A DNA stretch of 55,547 nucleotides from JBAZOO01 sp041648735 (GCA_041648735.1 JBAZOO010000025.1:1-55547), one strand, 5' to 3'. Positions 22,248 through 30,885 are shown, counted from the stretch's first letter. A program made the numbers and translations. Notes: generated from the sequence alone by a model not told the origin.

Positions 22248-22616
22248 ATGTGCTTCGATTGCTGGCTGAAGCGCGGTTCCCCGAAGTTCAATACCGCGGA
22301 GGTCGTGGAGGCGGCTGCGGCGTTGCGCGAAGTCTACGAGCACTCGCTTGTCGGGGGCGCGCTTCACGTCGCCGTTGACGACTTCAATGTGGAGGCGCAG
22401 ACAGTGCGATGGTGCCTGGACGAGATGGACAAGCCGGGCCAAATCGCGGCATTCGGTTACACGCCCGAGGCCGTGGCGGCGTACCGACGCGCCGGAAATC
22501 TGTTGCTGGCGCTTCCATCCGATGAACATCGGGCGGCTGCCGTGGCGCTGCACTTCGGCTACTGGCGCCTCTACAAGATCGAGAAGAGCGCCCCGGCTCC
22601 GGGGCGCGGGAGGTAG
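22248..22616 (+). CDS. Hypothetical protein
   Basis: 122 residues, MCFDCWLKRGSPKFNT... CFDC could be half of a metal site. Mostly helical (VVEAAAALREVYEHS; AAYRRAGNLLLALPSDEHRAAAVALHFGYW). Starts 3 nt after the RHH gene; part of a co-directional run of small genes up to 25334. Confidence 0.6.
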   Translation: MCFDCWLKRGSPKFNTAEVVEAAAALREVYEHSLVGGALHVAVDDFNVEAQTVRWCLDEMDKPGQIAAFGYTPEAVAAYRRAGNLLLALPSDEHRAAAVALHFGYWRLYKIEKSAPAPGRGR

Positions 22617-22621
22617 TAGGG

Positions 22622-22840
22622 ATGGTTTTCACGCAACGCATCCACATTCGCGACGGCGCCGAGCCCGGTGGCAACATCGTTCCGCCCGTTGGCAGGACCG
22701 GTAGGCCGTTGTCTGGGATGCAGGTCATGATCAGCCCCCATGGCGATGACCACATCCTTGTCCTTGTGTTCTCCTACGGCGACGAATACAAGCCGGGCGA
22801 TCAGATGGCGCATCTGGTGTTCCCGCTGCCGAAGGAGTAG
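22622..22840 (+). CDS. Small beta-rich hypothetical protein
   Basis: 72 residues, MVFTQRIHIRDGAEPGGNIVPP... with alternating hydrophobic strands (LSGMQVMISP, HILVLVFSYGD, AHLVFPLPK), suggesting a small barrel. Four to six bases separate it from both neighbours. No family recognised. Confidence 0.55.
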   Translation: MVFTQRIHIRDGAEPGGNIVPPVGRTGRPLSGMQVMISPHGDDHILVLVFSYGDEYKPGDQMAHLVFPLPKE

Positions 22841-22843
22841 CTG

Positions 22844-23098
22844 ATGCCCCACCCCGAGCACCCCATCGTCCGCGCCTTTCGCCGTGCGCGGGGGTGGAGC
22901 AAGGCCGAGTTGCGGGCACGGAGACGCGAGCGGCGACGAGAAGAACTGCGCCGCGTCTGCGCTGTATTCTTCGATCCGCCCTTGCCCGAGAACTGCGACT
23001 TCGTAGCAATCGTGGACGGGCAGTTGGTCGCCACGCCCAACGCGGCTCGGTGGATGGAGCGATTGGCGCAAGAGGAGGTCCCATGCCCGCACCCCTGA
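22844..23098 (+). CDS. Small hypothetical protein
   Basis: 84 residues. A very basic helical N-terminal half (RAFRRARGWSKAELRARRRERRREELRR region) is followed by a strand-rich tail (DFVAIVDGQLVATPNAARW). May bind nucleic acid. Its 3' end overlaps the next start. Confidence 0.55.
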   Translation: MPHPEHPIVRAFRRARGWSKAELRARRRERRREELRRVCAVFFDPPLPENCDFVAIVDGQLVATPNAARWMERLAQEEVPCPHP

Positions 23099-23472
23099 CC
23101 AACATCGGTGACGTGTTCGTGGATTGCGAGGACGTGTTCGCGATCGAGCCTGCGGATGGAGGCGGTTCCTGTGATGTCGTGTCCCGGTCGGGCGCGATTG
23201 TTCGGATTCGCCTTCCGGCCGCGACCGTCGCGCAGTTGCGGGACGAGGCGCTGGAGGACCTTTACGGCCCGCAGTTCATTCCCGGCACGCTCCGCGTTGG
23301 CTACGCTCCACCTGTGGGTCGCAAATCATGCCACCTGCCGAGGTTTCGTATCGGCATGACCACGTTCTCTACGCGGCCGCGTCCCGCTCCCGCTGGCCCT
23401 TGCGCCGAGTGCCTTCTGCGGGACGACTGCGCGAATCCAGCCCGGACGGACAAGGAGCCCCGCGATGCCTGA
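23083..23472 (+). CDS. Hypothetical protein with C-terminal Cys cluster
   Basis: 129 residues from ATG 23083, preceded by GAGGAGG. Strand-rich first half (VFVDCEDVFAIEP...SGAIVRIRLPAATV); the C-terminus CAECLLRDDCANP is a three-Cys cluster reminiscent of a uracil-DNA-glycosylase/Cas4-style iron-sulfur or zinc site, though nothing else supports that. Confidence 0.55.
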   Translation: MPAPLTNIGDVFVDCEDVFAIEPADGGGSCDVVSRSGAIVRIRLPAATVAQLRDEALEDLYGPQFIPGTLRVGYAPPVGRKSCHLPRFRIGMTTFSTRPRPAPAGPCAECLLRDDCANPARTDKEPRDA

Positions 23473-23890
23473 CAAGCGACCGGACGTGAAGGCGATACGG
23501 GAGAGGGCCGCGGCAGTCGAGCCGCCTCCCCGGATCGGGACCATGATCGTAGAGGCCGACTTGGTTTTCGTGGAGAAGGCGCCGGATGTTGTCGCCCTCT
23601 GCGACGAAGTGGACCGGCTTCGCGACCTTCTTGCCGGGCCACCCGCGCTCACCCGCAACGAACTCGTCAAGGCCGTGCTGGCGCGTACGGATCTCTCAAA
23701 TCCGGCCAACGACCCGCGCATCGAGACCCAAGAATGGAACGACATCCTTGGCATCTACGAAGACGCGCGCGCTCTTTGCCGGCACATCGAACGTATCGAG
23801 GCCCTGCTGCGGGAGAATCGCGACGTGATCGGCACGTTCGGGCTACCCGACATGGCCGTCCGCATCGACGCGGCGCTGGAGGGGAAGTAA
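23465..23890 (+). CDS. Hypothetical coiled-coil protein
   Basis: 141 residues: MPDKRPDVKAIRERAAAV, then VVALCDEVDRLRDLLAG and a long C-terminal helix pair (YEDARALCRHIERIEALLRENRD). 'ERxxxVxALCDEVDRLR' is common in small phage and actinobacterial proteins of unknown function. Overlaps the previous gene by 8 nt. Confidence 0.6.
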   Translation: MPDKRPDVKAIRERAAAVEPPPRIGTMIVEADLVFVEKAPDVVALCDEVDRLRDLLAGPPALTRNELVKAVLARTDLSNPANDPRIETQEWNDILGIYEDARALCRHIERIEALLRENRDVIGTFGLPDMAVRIDAALEGK

Positions 23891-23891
23891 A

Positions 23892-24149
23892 GTGGAGTGG
23901 TCGGCCTACTGGACGGAGGAGTGGATTCCGACCTTGCGTGCGGCCGACTACGCCGCGATCAACAACCGTGCCCGCCAGCGCATGGCGGCGAGCTGTCGCC
24001 GGGTTTTAGCCGAGGTGCTTTGTCAGTTCATGGAGGCGTCTGGGCGGGAGTACAAGACGGACTTTTTCAAGGATCCCGTCGAGTGGCCTGCAATGCTGGC
24101 AGAAGTAAGGCGGGCGGTTGAGTTGCTGCGGTCTGCCGCACGGGAGTAG
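23892..24149 (+). CDS. Hypothetical helical protein
   Basis: 85 residues, MEWSAYWTEEWIPTLRAADYAAI...; helices with conserved-looking Trp and a C-terminal MLAEVRRAVELLRSAARE. Begins one base after the previous stop. No family recognised. Confidence 0.55.
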   Translation: MEWSAYWTEEWIPTLRAADYAAINNRARQRMAASCRRVLAEVLCQFMEASGREYKTDFFKDPVEWPAMLAEVRRAVELLRSAARE

Positions 24150-24163
24150 TCAGGAGGTTGACC

Positions 24164-24439
24164 ATGCCCCGACCGGACGTGGAGTGGTGGGGAATTGCAT
24201 GCTGTGTCGATGACAGATGGTACGTCTGCGGACCATGGACCGAGAAGCAGGTGTTGACGTTGATTAAAATAGCGCCATGGGCGAACGCCACGATTGACGG
24301 CAAGCGGGCGCCGTTTTTCAGTACCAGAGCATCCGCTCAGGCGAAGTGCGACAATCTCAATGGACTTGCCCCGGCTGCCCGCATCGACGCCGCGCTGGGG
24401 AAGGGGCAGACGGACAACGAGCGGAGGCGCGCGCCATGA
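24164..24439 (+). CDS. Small hypothetical protein
   Basis: 91 residues, MPRPDVEWWGIACCVDDRWYVCGPW...; strand-rich with three Cys and a later helix (TRASAQAKCDNLNG). AGGAGG is 6 nt before ATG 24164 (a TTG two codons earlier abuts it). Fold unknown. Confidence 0.55.
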   Translation: MPRPDVEWWGIACCVDDRWYVCGPWTEKQVLTLIKIAPWANATIDGKRAPFFSTRASAQAKCDNLNGLAPAARIDAALGKGQTDNERRRAP

Positions 24440-24663
24440 AGTTCCTCGACCGTCGCCACCGATGGTACGTGTCGCGCCGGGACGTGAAGCGGAACCGGAT
24501 CCACTACCGCTGCCGGGCGTGCGGGGCGAGGCAGACCACCATCCTTGATGTCCCCCGGTTTATTCGGGAGGAAGTGTACCCGCCAGCCAAGGTGGAGGCC
24601 ATGTTGTCGCGGCAGGTGTCGATCTGGTCGCGGTGCGCGAAGTACGTGGTGGCCCATGCCTGA
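24436..24663 (+). CDS. Small basic protein with one CxxC
   Basis: 75 residues, MKFLDRRHRWYVSRRDVKRNRIHYRCRACG: a half zinc ribbon followed by a basic strand/helix region. ATGA overlap with the previous gene. Possibly a truncated zinc-ribbon protein. Confidence 0.5.
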   Translation: MKFLDRRHRWYVSRRDVKRNRIHYRCRACGARQTTILDVPRFIREEVYPPAKVEAMLSRQVSIWSRCAKYVVAHA

Positions 24664-24940
24664 CCATGCCCGGTCTCGGCTTGCAGACGAAATTGCGCGT
24701 CAGAAGCGCGACAACGCCGAGTTCGCCGCCTACGCCGATGCCGTGATGCGCGGCGAGCAGCCGGCGCACCCAGTGTTCCTGGTCGCGGAGTGGAGGCGGA
24801 TGAGGTTGTGGACAAGCCGCAGGTGGTGGCCCGGGCCTGCGTCAAGGGACCGGCGCGGTGCCTGCGTGAAGCCGGGCCGTGCGACTGGCACGGCGCCGAT
24901 CCTGTTGGTTGCCCTTCCGCTGAGGTGGCTTGATGGTTGA
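24656..24940 (+). CDS. Hypothetical protein; 3' half may be frameshifted
   Basis: 94 residues as read. The first 50 (MPDHARSRLADEIARQKRDNAEFAAYADAVM...) look normal. From about 24800 onward this frame becomes Trp/Arg/Pro-rich with atypical codon choice, while the overlapping frame at 24808-24933 looks coding. The gene may really end or shift near 24800. Confidence 0.4.
   Translation: MPDHARSRLADEIARQKRDNAEFAAYADAVMRGEQPAHPVFLVAEWRRMRLWTSRRWWPGPASRDRRGACVKPGRATGTAPILLVALPLRWLDG
24808..24933 (+). CDS. Overlapping micro-ORF with four Cys
   Basis: 41 residues from a GTG at 24808: VDKPQVVARACVKGPARC..., ending GCPSAEVA. Its stop overlaps the next ATG (TGATG), the coupling pattern used throughout this phage, and its third-position GC is typical, unlike the frame it overlaps. 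GGAGG lies 11 nt upstream. It may be an independent mini-protein or the shifted C-terminus of the gene at 24656. Confidence 0.45.
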   Translation: MDKPQVVARACVKGPARCLREAGPCDWHGADPVGCPSAEVA

Positions 24941-25334
24941 TCCTGTCCTCATCATGGCCCTATGCCTGGACGGCCCCGCCATCGGCCGCTGGTGGGAGAT
25001 CGGCACCACCCCTGCCGACGTGTCCGACGACGACGTGCCGGTGCCCGTGATAGGCATGGGTCCTGGCCGCGTGATCGTGACGGACCTTCCGGCGAACGTG
25101 CAGACAGTGCCGTACCGCTGCATCGGCCGGCACGTCGTCGTGGAACTGCCGGATCCCCGGTACGTCGCGTGGGTCGTGCTGTACCGGGAGGTTGTCGCGG
25201 ACGGAGCGACGGACACGCCAGTCCCCCACATCCCGCGACTGCTTGTGGACGACATCGCGCTTTGGTGCGCCGCCCGCATCACGCAAGACGTGACGCTTCA
25301 ACTGGCCGACAAGGACGCGCCCGCCGACGCCTGA
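24933..25334 (+). CDS. Hypothetical beta-rich protein
   Basis: 133 residues, MVDPVLIMALCLDGPAIGRWWEIG...; repeated strand-turn units (VPVPVIGMGPGRVIVTDLP, YRCIGRHVVVELPDPRYVAWVVLY) and a C-terminal helix. Last gene before the palindromic intergenic region and the head genes. Confidence 0.55.
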   Translation: MVDPVLIMALCLDGPAIGRWWEIGTTPADVSDDDVPVPVIGMGPGRVIVTDLPANVQTVPYRCIGRHVVVELPDPRYVAWVVLYREVVADGATDTPVPHIPRLLVDDIALWCAARITQDVTLQLADKDAPADA

Positions 25335-25348
25335 CACCGCCGCGACCC

Positions 25349-25395
25349 GTGCCAAAAAGTCACCACCGCAAGTCCGAATGGTGACAAAATGGCAC
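25349..25395. promoter_or_regulatory. 47-bp dyad: inverted pair of GTGCCA-N4-GTCACCA
   Basis: GTGCCA-AAAA-GTCACCA at 25349-25365 faces its inverse TGGTGAC-AAAA-TGGCAC at 25379-25395 across 13 bp. The six- and seven-base blocks are perfectly complementary, the A4 spacers are not, which favours a protein-binding operator or a bulged RNA hairpin. The 25335-25511 gap also has a second, overlapping complement (25369-25380 against about 25411-25426). Confidence 0.65.
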
Positions 25396-25511
25396 GGTTT
25401 TTCCTGAACGCATTCGCGGACTTGTGACCACTTCCAAAATTCGCTCTTGTTTCAGCGCACTTCTACCACCCAGAATGAACGCGCGTGGCGGCCCCTCGTG
25501 CGGAGGCGGGC

Positions 25512-25718
25512 ATGAGCTTCTGGGAATCGCTCGGCAGCGGGTTGATCGGCGGCCTTCTCGCCCCCTTTGGGCAGGCGGCCAGCGAGGGCGTGCTGGGCGC
25601 CATCGGGCTCGGTTCCGACAAGCCGAAGCAGATTGCCCCCCCGCAGATGCGCGAGACGCCGCAGATCGGTGTCCAGCGTCGCCAAATGATGCCCCCGCAG
25701 ATGCCGCAGGAGGTGTGA
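25512..25718 (+). CDS. Small head-region protein
   Basis: 68 residues from MSFWESLGSGLIGGLLAPF, an amphipathic/Gly-rich hydrophobic N-terminus, then a Met/Gln/Pro-rich tail (PPQMRETPQIGVQRRQMMPPQMPQ). GGAGG 6 nt upstream. Such short Gly-hydrophobic plus Gln/Pro proteins precede portals in podoviruses; possibly a minor virion protein. Confidence 0.5.
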   Translation: MSFWESLGSGLIGGLLAPFGQAASEGVLGAIGLGSDKPKQIAPPQMRETPQIGVQRRQMMPPQMPQEV

Positions 25719-25721
25719 CGC

Positions 25722-25991
25722 ATGGCCGCTTCCACCGATCCCTCCACCCCGATGATTGGGCTTCCGAAGCAGAAGACGGCCGCCGCGGGCATGTTCTCGG
25801 GCGGTGTCATGGACCCCTCGCAGCAGATTGACTGGTCGCAGGTCGCCCGCGCGGTGTCGAAGCCCGCCGCGACCACGGCCGGCGCATCGCAGCAGCCCGG
25901 AGCGCAGGGTGCCCCCGGGCAGGCCACTCTCCGCAGGTACGGCCTGATCGGGGCCGGCCCGTCGAGGGGTGCAGGGTCCACCGGGTACTGA
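25722..25991 (+). CDS. Small head-region protein
   Basis: 89 residues, Ala/Gly/Gln/Pro-rich and probably disordered, with a short helix SQQIDWSQVARAVSK. Begins 3 nt after its neighbour and ends just before the portal. Possibly a minor virion or assembly factor; no family. Confidence 0.45.
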   Translation: MAASTDPSTPMIGLPKQKTAAAGMFSGGVMDPSQQIDWSQVARAVSKPAATTAGASQQPGAQGAPGQATLRRYGLIGAGPSRGAGSTGY

Positions 25992-26007
25992 GCGACGGGG
26001 AAGGCGC

Positions 26008-28221
26008 GTGGCGAACATCGTCCAGCGCATCGCGCAGAAGATTGCAGGTAAAGCGAACCCGGACGCCGTGCGCCCGGAGTCTGGTACGCCTGAGGCCGGC
26101 ACCATCCCCGAGGAACTCCAGGGGCAGGAAATCTACAGCCCGGGCGACCTGTTCCGCAAGTCCGACGACTGCGAGGCACGCAAAGCCCGCCTGAAGCGGG
26201 GCTGGCGCGAGGCTCTGGCGATCTACCACAAGCACCACTGGCTCGCGTCCTACCAGAACACGACCGGCGGCTTCGACGGCCACTGGTTCGTGGACGAGCA
26301 GGCGGACGCCGCCTGTCAGACTACGGTGAACCTGTGGCGCGGCAAGGCAGATGCCCTCGTGGGTCTGTTCACGGCCGGGAAGCCGCTGCCGCGCGCGGTC
26401 CCAATCGGCACCGATTCCGACGACGTGGGCCGAGCGCGCGCCACGGATGGCCTGCTCCGGCACATGTGGTCGCTCACCAAGCACCAGTCGGTCCTCATCG
26501 ACATGGTGAAGTGGGGGGTGATCTCGGGGACCGGCTACTACAAGGTCTATTGGGACCCGGACGCGGGCGTGCCCGTTCCCGATGTGGAGTGGGACGAGAC
26601 GGCGGGCGACCCGATCCCCGTAACAGACGAAAACGGCGTTCAGCAGACGGATCCGGCGACGGGCGAGCCGCTGACAACCCCCTCCGGCGCGTGGCGCGAG
26701 ACGGGCACCTACAGCATGAGCGGGTGCCTCATCCATGAGTCGCTTCCCCCGTTCAACGTCGGGTTCATGGACGGCGTGCCGTTCGAGCGCAGCCCGTGGG
26801 TGTACCACCGCTCCGGCTACGACCCGGATGTGCTGTGGGAGCGGTTCGGCGCGAAGTGCAAGCCCGACACGTGGCCCGAGGACCTGGACACGGGCGGCGT
26901 CATGCGAATGGATGTCCCGCACCACTCCGGCGACCCGTCCATGGTCGAGGTCATCGAGTGGTGGCAGCGGCCATCCGTGAAGCACCCGATCGGCTTGCAC
27001 ATCATCGCGACCAGGGAGCGGCGCCTGCTTGTGGAAGCATGGCCGAAGGAGAAGCCGATCCCGATCATCATGTGGCGCGCGAACACGGTGCCCGGCTCCC
27101 CGTGGGGGGTCAGCGCCGGGACCGACGCCATCGACCCGCAGAAGGTACTGAATTCGATCTGGTCCGATCTCGCGATGAAGGTTTCGGAGGAGGGAGAGCC
27201 TTCCTGGCTTGGGACCGAAGAGCAAGCCAACAATCACCACTTCGAGCGCGGCCCGGGGCGGTTCAATTGGGTCAAGACCATTGACAACACGAACAATCCG
27301 CCGCCGCAGCAGATCAAGCTTGCGCCGATGTCCGACGCGAACATGAAGATGTTCGCACTCGCCAAGGAAGCCATCGCCGACACCTGGCGCATTCCCGACG
27401 TGTTCCAGGGGATGATCAAGGACGACGAATCGTCTGGCCGCGCGATCTCCTACCGCATTTCGCAGACCAACCAGAACTTCACGGCGCCCGGAGCGGAGCT
27501 TGCACAGGTCGAGAAGGACTGTTGGATGATGTCTCTCGAACTGTGGCGGAAGTACGGGCCGGAAAAAGAAACGATCGAAGTCGTTGGGCCAGACGGCAAC
27601 GCCGCGCTGCGCCCGTTCCTGCGAGAAGAGATCAGCTACCGGACGCTCGAACTGGACGAATCCAGCATTCTCGTCATGTCGCCGGCCGCCATCAACGAGC
27701 AAGTCGAGCGGTGGGTCACGGCAAAACTGCTCACCCCCGAGGAGGGGCGCCGGCTCGCGACCATGCGCGGCTTGTCTAGCCTGGACCAAGCCGACGCGGG
27801 CGCCGACGACCGCGCGTGGGCGCGTGAGAACATCGAGCTCTACCTGAAGGAAGGCGTCGTCCCCGTCATTCTCCGCCAGATGAACCGCGCCATTCACTTC
27901 GAAGAGACGTGCGCGTGGGCGAAGAAGCCCGAGTGGCGGTCGATGGACACCCCGGTCCACGAGGCGACCGCGACCTACCTTGCCCAACTCGAAGCGCAGA
28001 TCCGGCAGGACCAGGGGGCGGCGCAGCCCCCCGACCCGAACGCAGGCGGAAGCGGCCCGAAGGCCGTCGCCGATACCACCGCTGTCCCGGCTGGGGGCGG
28101 TGGCGAATCAACGTCGCTTCCGGGCAATCCCTCGCCCACCACGTCCCAGGTGGGGGAACCCGGAGGGGGCGGACCAGGGGTGGACGCTGCGGCCGAGGCC
28201 GGGCAGCGCGCCCAGATGTAG
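26008..28221 (+). CDS. Portal protein
   Basis: 737 residues, a P22-type size. Landmarks: EARKARLKRGWREALAIYHKHHW near residue 50, TDGLLRHMWSLTKHQ, VKWGVISGTGYYKVYWDP, the mid-protein LNSIWSDLAMKVSEEG and RFNWVKTIDN segments, and the helical MKMFALAKEAIADTWRIPDVFQGM followed by SGRAISYRISQTNQNF, typical of the stem/tunnel-loop region. The last 60 residues are a Gly/Pro-rich tail. It forms the dodecameric DNA gate at one capsid vertex and docks the terminase. Start is a GTG at 26008. Confidence 0.85.
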   Translation: MANIVQRIAQKIAGKANPDAVRPESGTPEAGTIPEELQGQEIYSPGDLFRKSDDCEARKARLKRGWREALAIYHKHHWLASYQNTTGGFDGHWFVDEQADAACQTTVNLWRGKADALVGLFTAGKPLPRAVPIGTDSDDVGRARATDGLLRHMWSLTKHQSVLIDMVKWGVISGTGYYKVYWDPDAGVPVPDVEWDETAGDPIPVTDENGVQQTDPATGEPLTTPSGAWRETGTYSMSGCLIHESLPPFNVGFMDGVPFERSPWVYHRSGYDPDVLWERFGAKCKPDTWPEDLDTGGVMRMDVPHHSGDPSMVEVIEWWQRPSVKHPIGLHIIATRERRLLVEAWPKEKPIPIIMWRANTVPGSPWGVSAGTDAIDPQKVLNSIWSDLAMKVSEEGEPSWLGTEEQANNHHFERGPGRFNWVKTIDNTNNPPPQQIKLAPMSDANMKMFALAKEAIADTWRIPDVFQGMIKDDESSGRAISYRISQTNQNFTAPGAELAQVEKDCWMMSLELWRKYGPEKETIEVVGPDGNAALRPFLREEISYRTLELDESSILVMSPAAINEQVERWVTAKLLTPEEGRRLATMRGLSSLDQADAGADDRAWARENIELYLKEGVVPVILRQMNRAIHFEETCAWAKKPEWRSMDTPVHEATATYLAQLEAQIRQDQGAAQPPDPNAGGSGPKAVADTTAVPAGGGGESTSLPGNPSPTTSQVGEPGGGGPGVDAAAEAGQRAQM

Positions 28222-28239
28222 GGACGCCGGAGGTATCCG

Positions 28240-29286
28240 ATGGTGCCGAAGTGGGCGCAGGAACACGCAGGGTTCGCCTCCTGCAACTTCGCCGAGGGTT
28301 CCGAGAACGACGCCGACGGCGACGGCGCTGGTGCCGGATCGGGTGCGGGTGAGGGCGAAGGCGCGGGTGGTGGGGGCGGAAGCGGCGATGGCGGTGACAC
28401 CCGCACGACCGACGACCGCGGCTCGCGGCACGAGCCCCCCAGGGGTTCCGAGCGGTGGAACGAGGTCTACAGCAGCCACGCCCGACTGAAGGCGCTGGTG
28501 AAGGAGGGCTTCGACGAAAAGGACTGGCGGGCCAACCGCGACGAGTTCAAGAAGTTCCGCGACAGCAAGGCGGAACGGGACCGCATCCGCCAGGAGCACG
28601 CGCAGTACGAGGCCGGCGAGCACCCGAAGTTCAAGGAGCGGGAGGTCGCCAGGTACGAGCAGGGGTTCAACATCGCGAACGAGCGGTGGGTGGACTTCCT
28701 GAAGGAGCGCGGCATCTGGGAGGAGGTCGAGCCGCACCTCAAGGACTACAACGAGCGGTCGGCCAGGGGCAAGACCGGCAGGCGAGACGACGGCCAGCGG
28801 GACACGCGGCGCGAGCCCGACCGGCGCCGGGAGCCCGAGCGCGAGCCCGACGACGCCCCCAAGCCCATGACGCACGACGACTTCCTGTGCAACATGCGCG
28901 AACGCGAGATCAAGCGGGCGATCAAGGAGTGCGTCGGCAAGTCCCCGCTCAGGGACGACCCGGAGTTCGCGCGTTCGGCCGAGTGGGCGGTGTACCGCGC
29001 GCTGGAGGCCGAGCAGAAGAAGGCCGGCGGCACGCTCACGCACGAGCAGGCGGACGCCATCGCGGCGAAGGTGCCCGAGTTCTACGCCGCGTTTGAGGCC
29101 GCCGAGAAGAAGCGGGGCGAGGCGTGGGCCAAGCACCAGATCGAGGCCGAGAAGGCCCGGCGCGCGGAGGCGAGCCGCACCACCCCCGCGGGGGGCAACC
29201 GGCCGGCGGGCATGAGCCTGAACCAGGCGCTTGAAGCCGAAGAGGCGGCGCTGCGGGCGAAGGCAAAAGCCCGGGGGATTTACTAG
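28240..29286 (+). CDS. Scaffolding protein (putative)
   Basis: 348 residues: Gly/Asp-rich disordered head (residues 20-60), then long highly charged helices (FKKFRDSKAERDRIRQEHAQYE, EREVARYEQGFNIANERW, C-terminal AAEKKRGEAWAKHQIEAEKARR) and a terminal LEAEEAALRAKAKARG helix that could be the coat-binding motif. Position between portal and major capsid and the composition fit a podoviral scaffold. Confidence 0.7.
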   Translation: MVPKWAQEHAGFASCNFAEGSENDADGDGAGAGSGAGEGEGAGGGGGSGDGGDTRTTDDRGSRHEPPRGSERWNEVYSSHARLKALVKEGFDEKDWRANRDEFKKFRDSKAERDRIRQEHAQYEAGEHPKFKEREVARYEQGFNIANERWVDFLKERGIWEEVEPHLKDYNERSARGKTGRRDDGQRDTRREPDRRREPEREPDDAPKPMTHDDFLCNMREREIKRAIKECVGKSPLRDDPEFARSAEWAVYRALEAEQKKAGGTLTHEQADAIAAKVPEFYAAFEAAEKKRGEAWAKHQIEAEKARRAEASRTTPAGGNRPAGMSLNQALEAEEAALRAKAKARGIY

Positions 29287-29355
29287 GGAAACACGGGCAC
29301 GACCTTCGGTGGTTGGGTCCGCCGGGGAAGCCCGTCAAGGCGAGGAGGAACGGAG

Positions 29356-30726
29356 ATGGGATACGACGGGACTGACCTGATGAAGGTCGTGTACAACGAA
29401 GAGCGGATCGAGACGACGCTCGCCAAGCGGACGGCGATCTGGGACCGCGTGAAGAAGTACACCGAGTCCAAGCCGCAGGGCGGCGGGGCGGGCGGCCAGT
29501 ACTTCGAGTTCTACGCCGAGACGGTGCGGTCCACCTCTTCGGGGTGGATCGACCCGAACGGCTCGACCCGCACAGCGTCGAACCCCGATGGCGTGCTCGG
29601 GCGGGTGTACGCGAAGTACCGGCACCACCCGCTGGAGATCAACGAGGCCACGATGTCGCAGGCCGACACGAACTGGCAGGCGTACGAGAACGGCCTCAAG
29701 CGGCTGCGCGACTCGATGATGGACGACAACAACCGGAAGCGGTGCCTGTCGGTGTACGGCAACCGGTTCGGCGTCATCGCGTTCACCAGCGGCAATGGCT
29801 CCTACGGCACCGTCGGCACGCCACTGCCCGTGAACGGCCAGTACGGCTTCACCGATGGCGCCGGGAACAAGGTGATCTGGGGCGCCGAGTCCTTCGAGCA
29901 GGGCGACCAGATCCTCATCTACGACCTCGCGGGCGGCACGGGCTCCGTGCAGGCTCGCACCGTGGTCAACCGAACCCCGGCAAACCCGGTGCTCGGGACG
30001 GCGGGATCGCTCGTGCTCAACAGCGCCGTGACCCTCGTCACCGGGCACACCTACATCATCGTGTTCGGCGAGCAGGACGGCTCCTCGACATCCTCGACGG
30101 CCAAGTCCGACTACTCGGCTTCGGGCCGAGCGGCGCAGGGCTTCGCGGATCTGTTCTGCACCGCGGACACGGCCCCGCTCACCGCGAAGTACGAGAACAT
30201 CACCCACGCGGACTCCACCGACGACCAGTACGCGCCGCGGTGGAAGCCCTCCGTCTACACCGGGGGCACCGCCGGCACCGCCGAGTCGATGGACTCCTCG
30301 CACCTGACCAAGGTGGTCATGGGGCCGTCCACCGAGTCCGGGCGCAAGATCAACGTACTCGTCATGAACGACGCCCTGTTCCAGTCGTTCATGAACTACT
30401 TCGAGCAGCAGGTCATCTTCCCGCCCACCGACTTCGAGGGCGGCATGCGCAAGGCGACCTGGCAGCTCCCGGACCACAAGGTCGAGCTGTACTTCGACGC
30501 GCTGGCCCCGCACGGCTGCATCATCGGGCTGTCCGAGGACAAGATGCGGCGCTTCGAGGTTCGCAAGCCCGGCTGGATGAACCGAGGCGGCAACGAGTTC
30601 TACCTCGTGGACGACAAGCTCGCGTGGAAGATGATCTGGGTCGAGGGCTGGACGTTCGGGACCTTCGCCCGGGCGGCGCACTCGATCCACAAGGACATCC
30701 GCGAGGAAGTGCAGCTCTTCACCTGA
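29356..30726 (+). CDS. Major capsid protein
   Basis: 456 residues. N-terminal YNEERIETTLAKRTAIWDRVKKY, repeated beta segments, a large central insertion (about residues 130-280 with Gly/Ser/Thr-rich strands) and a C-terminal domain (HLTKVVMGPSTESGRKINVLVMNDALFQSFMNYF... PDHKVELYFDALAPHG) fit an HK97-fold coat of the P22/podovirus kind, in which an inserted beta domain is usual. GAGGAGGA precedes the ATG; a 70-nt leader and a structured trailer flank it, consistent with very high expression. Confidence 0.75.
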   Translation: MGYDGTDLMKVVYNEERIETTLAKRTAIWDRVKKYTESKPQGGGAGGQYFEFYAETVRSTSSGWIDPNGSTRTASNPDGVLGRVYAKYRHHPLEINEATMSQADTNWQAYENGLKRLRDSMMDDNNRKRCLSVYGNRFGVIAFTSGNGSYGTVGTPLPVNGQYGFTDGAGNKVIWGAESFEQGDQILIYDLAGGTGSVQARTVVNRTPANPVLGTAGSLVLNSAVTLVTGHTYIIVFGEQDGSSTSSTAKSDYSASGRAAQGFADLFCTADTAPLTAKYENITHADSTDDQYAPRWKPSVYTGGTAGTAESMDSSHLTKVVMGPSTESGRKINVLVMNDALFQSFMNYFEQQVIFPPTDFEGGMRKATWQLPDHKVELYFDALAPHGCIIGLSEDKMRRFEVRKPGWMNRGGNEFYLVDDKLAWKMIWVEGWTFGTFARAAHSIHKDIREEVQLFT

Positions 30727-30758
30727 TCGGGGTGACGGGCGCGTGAGGGACCGCGGGT

Positions 30759-30838
30759 GGCGGCTCCCGGGGCGCTCCGGTTCGCCACCGGAGCCCTTCC
30801 CCGGGGTGGTGAACGGGCCGGGTGCCTCGGGAGCCGCC
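30759..30838 (+). promoter_or_regulatory. Nested RNA hairpin after the capsid gene
   Basis: Outer stem GGCGGCTCCC (30759-30768) / GGGAGCCGCC (30829-30838), inner stem GCTCCGGT/ACCGGAGC (30774-30781 / 30787-30794), plus GGGG/CCCC pairing between them. It fills most of the 159-nt gap after the capsid stop; no U-tract, so a stability or partial-termination element is likelier than a simple terminator. Confidence 0.65.
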
Positions 30839-30885
30839 GCCAACGGAACCTGCCAGAGTTTTGAACCGGGGAAGGGAGGTGCATC

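Noticed and set aside
25807..27987. 726-residue minus-strand ORF opposite the portal gene
   Set aside because: Antisense shadow; low-complexity Arg/Leu/Val/Gly and no recognisable motif, whereas the plus frame is a clear portal.
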